Positions 1-6,993 of a stretch of 7,106 nucleotides of DNA are shown here, in pieces. The DNA comes from JBFKOL01 sp041628815. Its GTDB lineage: Bacteria; Bacteroidota; Bacteroidia; Chitinophagales; Saprospiraceae. Position 1 is the first letter of the stretch, and every line of letters starts with the position of its first letter. The stretch is from positions 1-7,106 of the forward strand of contig JBFKOL010000229.1 of the NCBI GenBank assembly GCA_041628815.1. Reading direction: 5' to 3'. Both the position numbers and the translations under genes were made by a program. The notes beneath the pieces are model-generated. The model was not told where the DNA came from, made no database searches, and saw only the letters and a program-made list of their open reading frames with translations.

Positions 1-1901
1 AACCGGTACTTTTGTACTGCCATCAATGCCCTGCCCGGTTGATGTGTCGATAGGTCTATTTTATTGACGGTTCCATATCTTGGCATTTCAGGAGGGGTGA
101 TTTCCTGCCAGCTCGCACCGTCATCTCGGGTAATATGTACTCTGCCGTCATCGGTACCAGCCCATACTTCTCCTGTCGTATATGGAGAAGGCACGATTTC
201 AAAAACGACATTGCTGATCTCCACACCCGTAATGTCATGGTTGATCGGTCCTCCTGAATATTCGAGATGCTCAGGTGTATTGGTGGACAGGTCAGGGCTG
301 ATAACACTCCATGTAGTGCCACCGTCCCTTGACCGGTGAACATACTGCGAACCGTGATAGATCTCGTTTTCGTCTTGGGGTGATACAGCCATGGGTGATA
401 CCCATTGAAACCGGTACTTCAGGTTTTTTGCAGCCTCTCCCAACTGCAATTGGGGATAACTCATAATGTTAACGACCTGCTGTTTCACGCGGTCATATTT
501 ATCCATGACCCCTCCATAACATCCCGCATAAATGATATCAGGATTATTTGGGTTTAGCGCAATAGGTCCAGTCTCACAGCCACCGACAGAATACCAGTAT
601 TGTTTTGCATGCAATCGATTGGCATCTGACCAGGAAGGTACGGTAATGGTGGTATTGTCTTGCTGCGCACCATAGAGCCTGTAGGGGAATCCGTTGTCCA
701 CTACCACCCCGTATAATTCTGCCGTTGGTTGATTCATATAGGTGGACCAACTTTCTCCTCCATTCAGCGTAACCTGGGCGCCGCCGTCATCTGCAACAAT
801 CATTATATCCGGATTTTCGGGATTGATCCAAAGGTCATGGACATCACCATGGGGCACCTGGATCACCTCGAATGTCTTCCCGCCGTCGACAGAACGATAC
901 AACCTCGTATTCAGGGCATACACGGTATTGGGATTCTTCGGGTCTGCGACTATGTGGGTATAGTACCAGGCCCTCTGACGCAGCTTGTTCTCTTTGTTGA
1001 TGCGCTTCCAGCTATTACCGGCATCGTCCGTACGATAGACTCCACCCATTGGTTCAGCCTCGATGATCACCCAAGCGCGATCCGGATTAGCCGGGGAAAC
1101 AGTTACGCCCGACTTGCCGACCATTCCACCGGGCAGCCCTCCCCCCAGTTTTTTCCAACTGTCGCCTCCGTCCATCGTTTTGTAAATGCCTCCCTCGGTA
1201 CTCCCACTGATCATGGTCCAAGGCTTTCTTTCGGCGCGCCACATACCGGCATAAATTTCTCTTGGATTTTCGGGATTCATTGATAGCGATACCGCCCCGG
1301 TTGAATCCGATATAGCCAGTATGTGTTCCCATGTTTCGCCGCCATCTGTTGAGCGGTATATACCCCTTTCCTCGTTGGGGCCAAAAATATGTCCCAAAGC
1401 GGCCACATAGACTATGCTGGCATCGTTTTGGTGGATGACAATCTTTCCTATTTGCCCGGCCTCCGGGAGACCCGAAAATTTCCAGGTTTTCCCGTTGTCG
1501 TCTGATTTATAGATACCGTGTCCGGCTGAAATGTTTCCCCGGGGACAAGCCGAACCGGTCCCGACAAAGATGGTGCTCGGGTCAGAAGGAGCGATGGCAA
1601 TGGCTCCGATTGATCCGCCAAAATAATTATCAGTAATATTCACCCAGTTGCCCCCGGCATCATCTGTTTTCCAGACTCCTCCTCCCGTGCTGCCCATCAG
1701 AAAAGTGAAAGGCTTCTTTGGATAACCCGCTACAGCTGTTGAACGGCCACCCCTGAATGGACCGACCATTCGATATTTCATTTCATTCAGAAGGGTAGAA
1801 TCAATTATTAATTCTTCTGTCGACTGCCCAGAAGTGGTTGTGTAAAATCCCCCTGTGCAGAGGATTAAGACCAATATTGTGAATTTCATTGTTCGGTTCA
1901 T
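1..1901 (-). CDS. Secreted Asp-box (BNR) beta-propeller protein, sortilin/VPS10-like 'glycosyl hydrolase' family; 3' end outside window
   Basis: The minus-strand frame is open from an ATG at 1901-1899 to the left edge: 633 codons, no stop, so the C-terminus is missing. Residues 1-25 look like a signal peptide (basic MNRTMK, core FTILVLILCTGGF, possible cleavage in TTSG/QS), so it is probably exported. The mature start MKYRMVGPFRGGRSTAVAG and blocks such as GHIFGPNEERGIYRSTDGG, RQRAWYYTHI and PYRLYGAQQDN are ones I recognise from large Bacteroidota proteins annotated as VPS10/sortilin-like or 'glycosyl hydrolase'. Nine Asp-box-like motifs (S/T-x-D/N-x-G-x-T/S-W/F) occur near residues 78, 132, 183, 241, 290, 336, 377, 523 and 590, indicating stacked propeller blades. 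Relatives are, from memory, about 1000 residues, so roughly a third is absent. No catalytic residues can be assigned; enzymatic activity is unproven despite the name. An alternative start is the ATG at 1889-1887. No strong ribosome binding site precedes either. Confidence 0.93.
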   Translation of the reverse strand, partial: MNRTMKFTILVLILCTGGFYTTTSGQSTEELIIDSTLLNEMKYRMVGPFRGGRSTAVAGYPKKPFTFLMGSTGGGVWKTDDAGGNWVNITDNYFGGSIGAIAIAPSDPSTIFVGTGSACPRGNISAGHGIYKSDDNGKTWKFSGLPEAGQIGKIVIHQNDASIVYVAALGHIFGPNEERGIYRSTDGGETWEHILAISDSTGAVSLSMNPENPREIYAGMWRAERKPWTMISGSTEGGIYKTMDGGDSWKKLGGGLPGGMVGKSGVTVSPANPDRAWVIIEAEPMGGVYRTDDAGNSWKRINKENKLRQRAWYYTHIVADPKNPNTVYALNTRLYRSVDGGKTFEVIQVPHGDVHDLWINPENPDIMIVADDGGAQVTLNGGESWSTYMNQPTAELYGVVVDNGFPYRLYGAQQDNTTITVPSWSDANRLHAKQYWYSVGGCETGPIALNPNNPDIIYAGCYGGVMDKYDRVKQQVVNIMSYPQLQLGEAAKNLKYRFQWVSPMAVSPQDENEIYHGSQYVHRSRDGGTTWSVISPDLSTNTPEHLEYSGGPINHDITGVEISNVVFEIVPSPYTTGEVWAGTDDGRVHITRDDGASWQEITPPEMPRYGTVNKIDLSTHQPGRALMAVQKYR

Positions 1902-2060
1902 TTTTCTATTATATCCTAAGCAAGCTCAAACGAGGAAAAGGTTTGAACGATGGAATATAAAGAGTTTTCTCATAAGGTCTAAATGCCATAACTCTAAGAA
2001 ACTATTGAGTAACTCTACTTCAAATTTTCCTATATTAACTAAAACAAGAAAAATCAAATC

Positions 2061-2249
2061 ATGGATTACAAAGCAACTATTACCAAAATATTGATCTGCC
2101 TCCTGGTATCACCCATCGTGGTTTACATCTTTATAGGACTTGCGAGTTTGGCGGGGTCTACCTATGAAATGACCAATGGTGAAACGTTCATCATCTGGGT
2201 ACTGATGGCTATCCTTATCAATTTGTCCTGGACGAAGAAGTCACAATAG
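2061..2249 (+). CDS. Small two-helix membrane protein, hypothetical (62 aa)
   Basis: I do not recognise a family. The 62-residue product has two clear hydrophobic stretches, about residues 7-31 (ITKILICLLVSPIVVYIFIG and onward) and 43-58 (TFIIWVLMAILINLSW), joined by a short polar loop (TYEMTNGE), and ends in a basic tail (TKKSQ). This is what a small inner-membrane protein would look like, and the hydrophobic pattern is not that of a random frame. It is divergent from the beta-propeller gene, with a 159-bp shared upstream region, and converges on the DUF2200 gene. There is no strong Shine-Dalgarno before the ATG (AAAAATCAAATC), which is not unusual in Bacteroidota. It could still be a chance reading frame; homologues would settle it. 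Confidence 0.5.
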   Translation: MDYKATITKILICLLVSPIVVYIFIGLASLAGSTYEMTNGETFIIWVLMAILINLSWTKKSQ

Positions 2250-2349
2250 GTGTTGAGTTTGTATCGGTCTCCCGTTGTAGGATTTACATGGACTTGAAAT
2301 TCTGATTGGGTGGTGTCCCTACCATATATCAGACATCAATGGTTTTCCA

Positions 2350-2712
2350 TCACCCCCTCAGTATCTTTTCCATCTTCCTTCCCTTCGCCAACTCATCGAC
2401 CAGCTTGTCGAGGTACCTTACCTGCTTTGTAAGAGGAGTTTCTATTTCTTCTATTCGATAACCACAAATGACCCCGGTGATCAGATGCGCATTGGGGTTG
2501 AGATTTGCCCTGTCGAAAAAAGTTGCGAAGGTGACTTTTTCCTCATTGAACTGTTGCAATTGCTGATCATCAAAGCCCGTCAGCCACTCTATGACCTGGT
2601 GCAATTCTTCTTTGGTCCTTCCCTTCTTCTCAACTTTATTGACGTAATGCGGATAAACAGAAGAAAATTTCATGGAAGCCATTCGCTGATCGTGTTCGGG
2701 GGTTGTTGTCAT
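2350..2712 (-). CDS. DUF2200 domain-containing protein
   Basis: The 120-residue product matches the DUF2200 family over its full length, as I recall that family. Recognisable blocks are FSSVYPHYVNKVEKKGRTKEEL (residues ~17-38), the IEWLTGFD segment (~42-49), FATFFDRANLNPNAHLITGVICG (~62-84), RIEEIETPLTKQVRYLDKL (~86-104) and the C-terminal ELAKGRKMEKILRG. It is small, soluble and probably cytoplasmic, with no signal peptide or membrane helix. The biochemical role of the family is not known to me. I chose the ATG at 2712-2710 because family members commonly carry a short polar N-terminal extension like TTTPEHDQR; internal ATGs at residues 11 and 14 are possible but would trim it. The gene lies on the same strand as the DoxX-like gene but 296 bp away, so co-transcription is unlikely. 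Confidence 0.92.
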   Translation of the reverse strand: MTTTPEHDQRMASMKFSSVYPHYVNKVEKKGRTKEELHQVIEWLTGFDDQQLQQFNEEKVTFATFFDRANLNPNAHLITGVICGYRIEEIETPLTKQVRYLDKLVDELAKGRKMEKILRG

Positions 2713-3008
2713 GGCGCAAATATCTTTTTATTAAGTCAAAGATCAGGTTTCATGCTATAAGATGCTAAAAACTGATTGGTCAATTGGCTCCATCTCTGAA
2801 GACATGGCCCAAATTAGCAGTCATGTTCGACGATCTGTTATAGCTGTGATGTCAATAAGACCTTTGAACATCGAGACTTATTTACCCAAAGAGTGCCTCT
2901 CTCAAGTGACATAAAAAACAAAACTTTGTGGGTACTACATGTGAATTTTAACTTGTTGTTGTGATGGGAAGAATCTAGATGATTTGTAGACTGAAGAGAG
3001 AATCCAGA
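2713..3008. other. Gene-free interval between the DUF2200 and DoxX-like genes
   Basis: This 296-bp stretch is AT-rich and has no credible coding frame, RNA gene or clear terminator hairpin. It should hold the promoter of the DUF2200 gene on the minus strand. The closest match to the Bacteroidota -7 consensus TAnnTTTG is GATATTTG (reverse complement of 2717-2724), one base off, only a few nucleotides from the start codon and without a well-spaced -33 TTG, so I do not call it as a promoter. Confidence 0.6.
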
Positions 3009-3419
3009 TCAGTTTCTACCGGGATAAATAATCAGCAAAGCACAGACAAATGCGAGGTTTTTTATGATGTATTGCCCAACAAGTGTCAGATGAACGGGTG
3101 TATCCTGATAAGACGAGGCAGGCAGTAGAAAGAAAGGTGTAAATGTACAGAACATGTGCACCAAGGCAATGACCACAGCAAATCGTTTAAATATGTTGAA
3201 TATCAAACAGATCCCGATGAGAATCTCCCATATAGCCAGTAAGATTATGCTAATCTCGGATGGAATTAGTCCCATCACGAGCACATCGATCGTATCCTTG
3301 GCAAGGGTTTCGGCAGGGCTAAGACCAGGGAAGAATTTTAATACGCCAAACCAGAAGTAGGCGATTCCAATGCTGATACTCAGCAATTTGATTTTGGTTG
3401 GTAATGACCAATTGATCAT
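3009..3419 (-). CDS. DoxX-like family integral membrane protein
   Basis: The 136-residue product is very hydrophobic with four predicted membrane helices, about residues 10-30 (KLLSISIGIAYFWFGVLKFF), 53-76, 79-99 and 115-132. The layout, the W/F-F-G-x-L-K-F-F-P-G-L-S-P-A-E block after helix 1 and the L-x-G-Q-Y-I-I-K-N-L start of helix 4 are typical of DoxX-like or DUF417-like small membrane proteins. The DoxX superfamily has been linked to quinone- or thiol-related membrane chemistry in some members, but most are uncharacterised and no specific reaction can be assigned here. It appears monocistronic, transcribed leftward away from the DUF6090 array. The ATG at 3419-3417 lacks an evident Shine-Dalgarno sequence. 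Confidence 0.82.
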   Translation of the reverse strand: MINWSLPTKIKLLSISIGIAYFWFGVLKFFPGLSPAETLAKDTIDVLVMGLIPSEISIILLAIWEILIGICLIFNIFKRFAVVIALVHMFCTFTPFFLLPASSYQDTPVHLTLVGQYIIKNLAFVCALLIIYPGRN

Positions 3420-3737
3420 GGTATTTCAGTGTCTGTTATCCCACATTACAAAATATTCCGGTATACCTTCCATCATTGGTTTCAATGGATCAGGAATGTA
3501 CCTAATTTGGGTATATCACAGTTGCGAACATAGTAAAACCGGAATAATATACTCAGCTATGAAGAGAATATAAACATCGGGAATTGAACAAAGCTCTACT
3601 TGCCGGTTCGAATAAAAAATGCCTGAGTCCTTGGAAAATAACATAGTAAGGATTTAAAGGCGCGCGTGGGCATATGAAATATGGGGCTATATAGTATGAA
3701 TCATCTTTTTTCATATTTCCAGCGATCAAGTTTGTTC
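3420..3737. other. Gene-free interval upstream of repeat copy A
   Basis: This ~318-bp divergent region separates the leftward DoxX-like gene from the first repeat copy. I see no convincing coding frame: the short open frame at 3370-3573 overlaps the DoxX gene antisense and has no family features. No RNA gene or strong hairpin is apparent. It must contain the DoxX-like promoter and possibly the promoter that reads into repeat copy A, but no good TAnnTTTG/TTG pair stands out. Confidence 0.5.
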
Positions 3738-4059
3738 CAATCTTTGAACACGGTACTCATGGTCCCATAAGGACCCAATATAGTTCGCCCTTAAATTTAA
3801 AGGCTTCTTTCCGTGCCTTTAGGTACGGCATATGAGTTTCCGATCTGGCGGAATCAAAAAAGCTGGTTCAGATCCAAATGGAGGCCATTGGTTGAATTTT
3901 CAAAAAGCATTCGATATTAATCAATCATCTGCCTATCTTGAATAGCGCGATCTGATATATTCCGTACCTGACGGCACGGATTGTTATTAACGACCATTTT
4001 TATCTATTCATATTGGGTCCCTGACGGGACCATATGGGAGATAGACATCTGCTAAAGCA
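3738..4059 (+). repeat. Copy A of a ~320-bp leader repeat with a symmetric four-hairpin core (3761-4031)
   Basis: This sequence recurs at 5074-5394 and runs to the start codon of the downstream gene. The core contains four hairpins: outer left 3761-3775 (GGTCC-CATAA-GGACC), inner left 3811-3828 (CCGTGCC-TTTA-GGTACGG), inner right 3962-3979 (CCGTACC-TGAC-GGCACGG), and outer right 4016-4031 (GGTCCC-TGAC-GGGACC). The right half is the inverted counterpart of the left: CCGTGCC pairs perfectly with GGCACGG, and GGACCCAATAT (3771-3781) with ATATTGGGTCC (4010-4020). A 23-nt block at 3920-3942 is identical to 5258-5280. The core ends 28 nt before the ATG at 4060. This arrangement resembles a BIME (paired inverted REP) or a MITE. 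No transposase is present. It could equally act as a structured 5' leader RNA; function is unproven. Confidence 0.85.
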
Positions 4060-4878
4060 ATGTTAACCCTACTTAGAAAAATTCGAAGATCAATGATCGA
4101 ATCCCCGCCCGCCGTAGCCTTGGCGAAGGAGGGAGGGTCGGCGAGAAGGTACCTTCTCTACGCCATCGGCGAAATACTACTGGTAATGATCGGGATTCTA
4201 TTAGCGTTGCAGGTAAACAATTGGAACGTCAACCGTCTGAATTCGATGGAAGAAAAACGCATTTTACAGAGTGTATCACAAAGAGCTGAATTCAACCGGT
4301 TTCAGCATTCCAGAGGATTAAATCGATATATGGAAGTGGTTGCGGCAGCTGAAAGAATGCTCTTGAGAATATTGAATGAAGAATCGATGGCATCACCTGA
4401 AGAAATGGCCATTGATCTACATACCATTACCAAGCGATTCCTGATGGGGGCCAATAATGCCACACACCTTTATGATGAACTCATTGGCTCAGGGCAGCTG
4501 GGGCTGATCTCGTCCCGTGAATTGCGAGAAAATATCACCTCCCTGAAGGTCAACCTGGAACTACTTGCCGCCTATGAAAATCTGCAGACCGCGTTTGTCG
4601 ATAATCATCTCATACCCTATCTGAACAAACATGTGGACCGTATTGCCATATCTGCCATCGGATCAAAAGCCGATTCATCGCGATACGATGTTTTGATCAA
4701 TACTGAGTTGTCTGTTAAGGTGAATAAGGACTATGCCGTTTCCTACAAGAGTTTACTTGAAGACCAGGAATTTGCCAATCTGCTTTTGGAGCTGGTCAAA
4801 CAGACCAAACGTCTTTTGCCCATTTACCAGCGGATTGATGGACGCCTTGATGATATTGAAGCTTTGGTCCAATCGTAA
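4060..4878 (+). CDS. DUF6090-like single-pass membrane protein, array gene 1
   Basis: The 272-residue product begins with a basic segment (MLTLLRKIRRSMIES), followed by one membrane helix at about residues 33-52 (GEILLVMIGILLALQ) and the family signature QVNNWN at 51-56. By the positive-inside rule the N-terminus is cytoplasmic and the long helical C-terminal domain is periplasmic. Conserved elements shared with the neighbouring copies are LYDELIGSGQLGLISSRELRENI (~137-159) and LLEDQEFANLL (~232-242). I recognise the N-terminal pattern from DUF6090 proteins of Bacteroidota; their function is unknown. Compared with genes 2 and 3 it carries a 10-residue insert, PPAVALAKEG, at residues 16-25, encoded by an imperfectly palindromic 30-nt sequence. 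It is preceded by repeat copy A and separated from gene 2 by 516 bp, so it is probably its own transcription unit. Confidence 0.88.
   Translation: MLTLLRKIRRSMIESPPAVALAKEGGSARRYLLYAIGEILLVMIGILLALQVNNWNVNRLNSMEEKRILQSVSQRAEFNRFQHSRGLNRYMEVVAAAERMLLRILNEESMASPEEMAIDLHTITKRFLMGANNATHLYDELIGSGQLGLISSRELRENITSLKVNLELLAAYENLQTAFVDNHLIPYLNKHVDRIAISAIGSKADSSRYDVLINTELSVKVNKDYAVSYKSLLEDQEFANLLLELVKQTKRLLPIYQRIDGRLDDIEALVQS
4105..4134 (+). repeat. In-frame 30-nt palindromic insert in array gene 1
   Basis: The 30 nt encode PPAVALAKEG between the serine of MIES and the GSARRY motif; genes 2 and 3 go straight from S to GSARKY. The arms CCCGCCGTAGCC and GGCGAAGGAGGG around a TT centre pair at 9 of 12 positions. 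Array gene 4 has an equivalent insert at the same codon, and the 17 nt TTGGCGAAGGAGGGAGG are identical in both genes (spanning the end of the insert and the following bases). Because its length is a multiple of three, the frame is preserved. Confidence 0.75.
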
Positions 4879-4908
4879 TGTTACCAAGCAGATTGCAAAC
4901 GGAATTAT

Positions 4909-4946
4909 GGGACATGACAATTGTCCCCCTTGAGGGGGCAAGGGGG
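4909..4946. repeat. G/C-tract double hairpin downstream of array gene 1
   Basis: Two overlapping hairpins lie 30 nt after the gene 1 stop. GGGACA (4909-4914) pairs with TGTCCC (4922-4927), and CCCCCTTG (4925-4932) pairs perfectly with CAAGGGGG (4939-4946) around the loop AGGGGG. The C-tract can alternatively pair with the loop G-tract (4934-4938). No U-tract follows on the plus strand, so it is not a canonical intrinsic terminator; it looks more like a short dispersed palindromic repeat or a transcript-end structure. The following ~125 bp (4947-5073) show no recognisable feature. Confidence 0.65.
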
Positions 4947-5073
4947 TGGAAAAACGCAAGTTATGGAAGATCTACTTTCAGATCCAAGATCTCGAAATGC
5001 CTCAATGATATTCGTCCGTAGATAAATCTACTGACAGCGGTATCGCGATTTTATTTCTTTTTTGGACGTGCGT

Positions 5074-5394
5074 CAATCTATGTACCCCGGATATTATGGT
5101 CCCATAGGGACCGAACATGGAAGGCCCTTAAATGTGAACGTTTCCTTTCCGTGCCTTTAGGTACGGCATATGGAATGCAGATCAGGCGGAATCAAAATTA
5201 TAGCCAGATCTAAATAAGGCGCAATGTTTTAATTTCCAACATGCATTCCATTTTCATCAATCATCTGCCTATCTTGAAAAGCGTCAATTGACATATTCCG
5301 TACCTGACGGCACGGGTTGTTGCAAACGACCATTTTTTCTATCCATATTAAGTCCCTGACGGGACCATATGGAAGAACGACATATGCAATAGTA
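5074..5394 (+). repeat. Copy B of the ~320-bp leader repeat with a symmetric four-hairpin core (5098-5366)
   Basis: This is homologous to 3738-4059 along its whole length, with hairpins conserved better than the spacers. Outer left hairpin 5098-5112 is GGTCCC-ATA-GGGACC, perfect here but mismatched in copy A. Inner left 5149-5166 and inner right 5298-5315 are identical to copy A. Outer right 5351-5366 (AGTCCC-TGAC-GGGACC) has lost one pair that copy A keeps. The core is 269 bp against 271 bp in copy A, and again ends 28 nt before the start codon (5395). The last bases before the ATG also align between copies (ATATGG-AGA--GACAT-TGC-A-AG-A). An open frame extends from 5317 through the repeat into gene 2, but this part is repeat sequence rather than protein. 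Confidence 0.85.
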
Positions 5395-6189
5395 ATGCTC
5401 ACATTTCTTCGAAAACTAAGACGCTCCCTAATTGCATCCGGATCTGCAAGAAAATACCTACTCTACGCCGTCGGTGAGGTTGCACTTGTCGTCATCGGGA
5501 TCCTGATCGCACTCCAGATCAACAATTGGAATGAAGACAGGAAATCTAAAAACCGACTGCTGTCTCATTATGCTGAACTTAAAGAAGAAATCAACTACGA
5601 CTTAAGACAAATTGAAGAAATTATACAATCACTCGAAAAAATTGATGGCCAAGGAATGTATATGAGGTCATTTCTGAATCAAGAGTTTACTATACGGGAT
5701 ACGACCAGGTTAAAAAAAGCATTTCTCGAGGCGGGCTATTATGTTGCTTTTGATGCTTCGCGTATGGCATACGACAATCTTGTGAACAGCGGTGATATCA
5801 ACATGATCACCAATAAAAAGCTAACAAGGCTATTAGGAGAATTCCATAACCAAGGGGGATGGGATAAATCCGTCATTGCAGGATACGTTCGGCAAACCAT
5901 AGAGGAGTATCACCACTATCGACATACCCTGACAGAACCGCTTATGGACAGGACATACTTCACCAACAGCGTAATGGCCGCAGATTACCCACAGCATTTT
6001 GACAGCACCCGGGTGACCTTGAATGACTTTTCAATCGACTGGAAACAGGTGTTGAGCGATGATCACTATTCGGTCATCCTGGATAAGCTCCATACTGCAA
6101 GATTGAATCAAAAAATGCTGTACTACAAGCTTAAAGATGACATGATATCTATGATTGACATATTGGATATTGAATTGAATCCCGAATAG
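5395..6189 (+). CDS. DUF6090-like single-pass membrane protein, array gene 2
   Basis: The 264-residue product has the family N-terminus MLTFLRKLRRSLIASGSARK, a membrane helix at about 21-43 and QINNWNE at 41-47. The first 47 residues match gene 3 at 45 positions. The C-terminal region (48-264) is predicted mostly helical and probably periplasmic, with the family landmarks AYDNLVNSGDINMITNKKL (~125-143) and VLSDDHYSVILDKL (~219-232). I chose the ATG at 5395, not the in-frame one at 5317, because it matches the start of the paralogues and the upstream 26 codons lie inside the leader repeat. The stop is 2 nt from the start of gene 3, so the two are very likely one operon with coupled translation. 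Function unknown. Confidence 0.88.
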   Translation: MLTFLRKLRRSLIASGSARKYLLYAVGEVALVVIGILIALQINNWNEDRKSKNRLLSHYAELKEEINYDLRQIEEIIQSLEKIDGQGMYMRSFLNQEFTIRDTTRLKKAFLEAGYYVAFDASRMAYDNLVNSGDINMITNKKLTRLLGEFHNQGGWDKSVIAGYVRQTIEEYHHYRHTLTEPLMDRTYFTNSVMAADYPQHFDSTRVTLNDFSIDWKQVLSDDHYSVILDKLHTARLNQKMLYYKLKDDMISMIDILDIELNPE

Positions 6190-6191
6190 AA

Positions 6192-6914
6192 ATGCTCACA
6201 TTTCTTCGAAAACTTAGACGCTCCCTAATTGAATCCGGATCTGCGCGGAAATACCTACTCTATGCCGTCGGTGAGATCGCCCTCGTCGTCATCGGGATAC
6301 TGATCGCCCTCCAAATAAATAACTGGAATGAATGGAGAAAGGAAAGAGCTGTTGAAAAAGAATTATTGCATCAGTTTCATACGGAATTGAATTCAGATAT
6401 CAAGCAAATTGAATATACACTCAGTGTTTATGAGAATATTATCAATTCGTGCTCCGTCCTCATCGATCACCTGAAAACCAAAAAGGTCTATAACGATTCG
6501 CTCAACTATCATCTGGCCGTATGGAACGATTATGAACATTTCAATCTAAACAGCGGGGCGATCTCAAACCTGAATTCGAGAGGAGTTGAGATCATTTCGG
6601 ATCCGGAATTGCGGAACAGTATACTCCAACTGTACAACCAGACTTATACCTACAGTAAGGATATTGGAAGGCATTTCAGAGAAGATCATATTGAGTTCAC
6701 CTATCCCATGTACCTGGAGCGAATTGAGCCTGTGGAATGGAAAAAAATAGCTATTCCCAACGACTATGAGGAACTCATGGATGACCAGGAATTCCTGAAT
6801 CATTTGCAATGGATCAAGAATGCGTCCACGTTTAATGCAGCATTCTATACGGAAGCTGTGACAGAAGTTCAAAACGTTATCAAATCCATTGAAGACTATG
6901 TGAACGGTGAATGA
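6192..6914 (+). CDS. DUF6090-like single-pass membrane protein, array gene 3
   Basis: The 240-residue product starts MLTFLRKLRRSLIESGSARK, has a membrane helix at about 21-43 and QINNWNE at 41-47, then a charged, probably coiled-coil stretch (EWRKERAVEKELLHQFHTEL, ~47-66). Family landmarks are AISNLNSRGVEIISDPELRNSILQLYN (~123-149, compare LYDELIGSGQLGLISSRELRENI in gene 1) and ELMDDQEFLNHLQWI (~194-208). At the DNA level the first 141 nt are about 89% identical to gene 2 (16 differences counted by eye), after which similarity drops sharply. It lacks the leader repeat and starts 2 nt after the gene 2 stop, so it depends on gene 2's transcript. Function unknown. Confidence 0.88.
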   Translation: MLTFLRKLRRSLIESGSARKYLLYAVGEIALVVIGILIALQINNWNEWRKERAVEKELLHQFHTELNSDIKQIEYTLSVYENIINSCSVLIDHLKTKKVYNDSLNYHLAVWNDYEHFNLNSGAISNLNSRGVEIISDPELRNSILQLYNQTYTYSKDIGRHFREDHIEFTYPMYLERIEPVEWKKIAIPNDYEELMDDQEFLNHLQWIKNASTFNAAFYTEAVTEVQNVIKSIEDYVNGE

Positions 6915-6993
6915 ATAGCAGTATTAAAAACTAGATTAAGATTGCCCCAAACTCACCTGTGTCCTCTGTTGATCTGTTCACTATATTTGATCA

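Noticed and set aside
729..1283. 184-residue open frame on the plus strand
   Set aside because: It is antisense to the beta-propeller gene, whose minus-strand frame has nine Asp-box motifs and family blocks throughout; the plus-strand translation shows no recognisable family features.
1848..1901. Lipoprotein signal (lipobox) in the propeller protein
   Set aside because: The only cysteine near the signal core is preceded by LIL; leucine at -1 is atypical for a lipobox, so a type I signal peptide is more likely.
1855..2094. 79-residue plus-strand open frame across the start of the propeller gene
   Set aside because: It overlaps the signal-peptide region antisense and the divergent promoter region; the translation is basic and low in complexity, without domain features.
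2717..2724. Possible -7 promoter box (GATATTTG on the minus strand) for the DUF2200 gene
   Set aside because: One base off consensus, only a few bases from the start codon, and no TTG at the usual spacing.
2485..2760. 91-residue plus-strand open frame
   Set aside because: Antisense to the DUF2200 gene, whose minus-strand product matches its family along its whole length.
3738..4059. CRISPR array or tRNA-like structure in the repeat-rich intergenic region
   Set aside because: The hairpins are inverted pairs with unequal spacers and only two full copies ~1.3 kb apart; there are no regularly spaced direct repeats and no cloverleaf.
4909..4946. Intrinsic terminator after array gene 1
   Set aside because: The stem is strong but no T-tract follows on the plus strand; A residues follow instead.
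5317..5394. N-terminal extension of array gene 2 from the ATG at 5317
   Set aside because: The 26 extra codons lie within the leader repeat, and the paralogues all start at the MLTFLRK or equivalent position.
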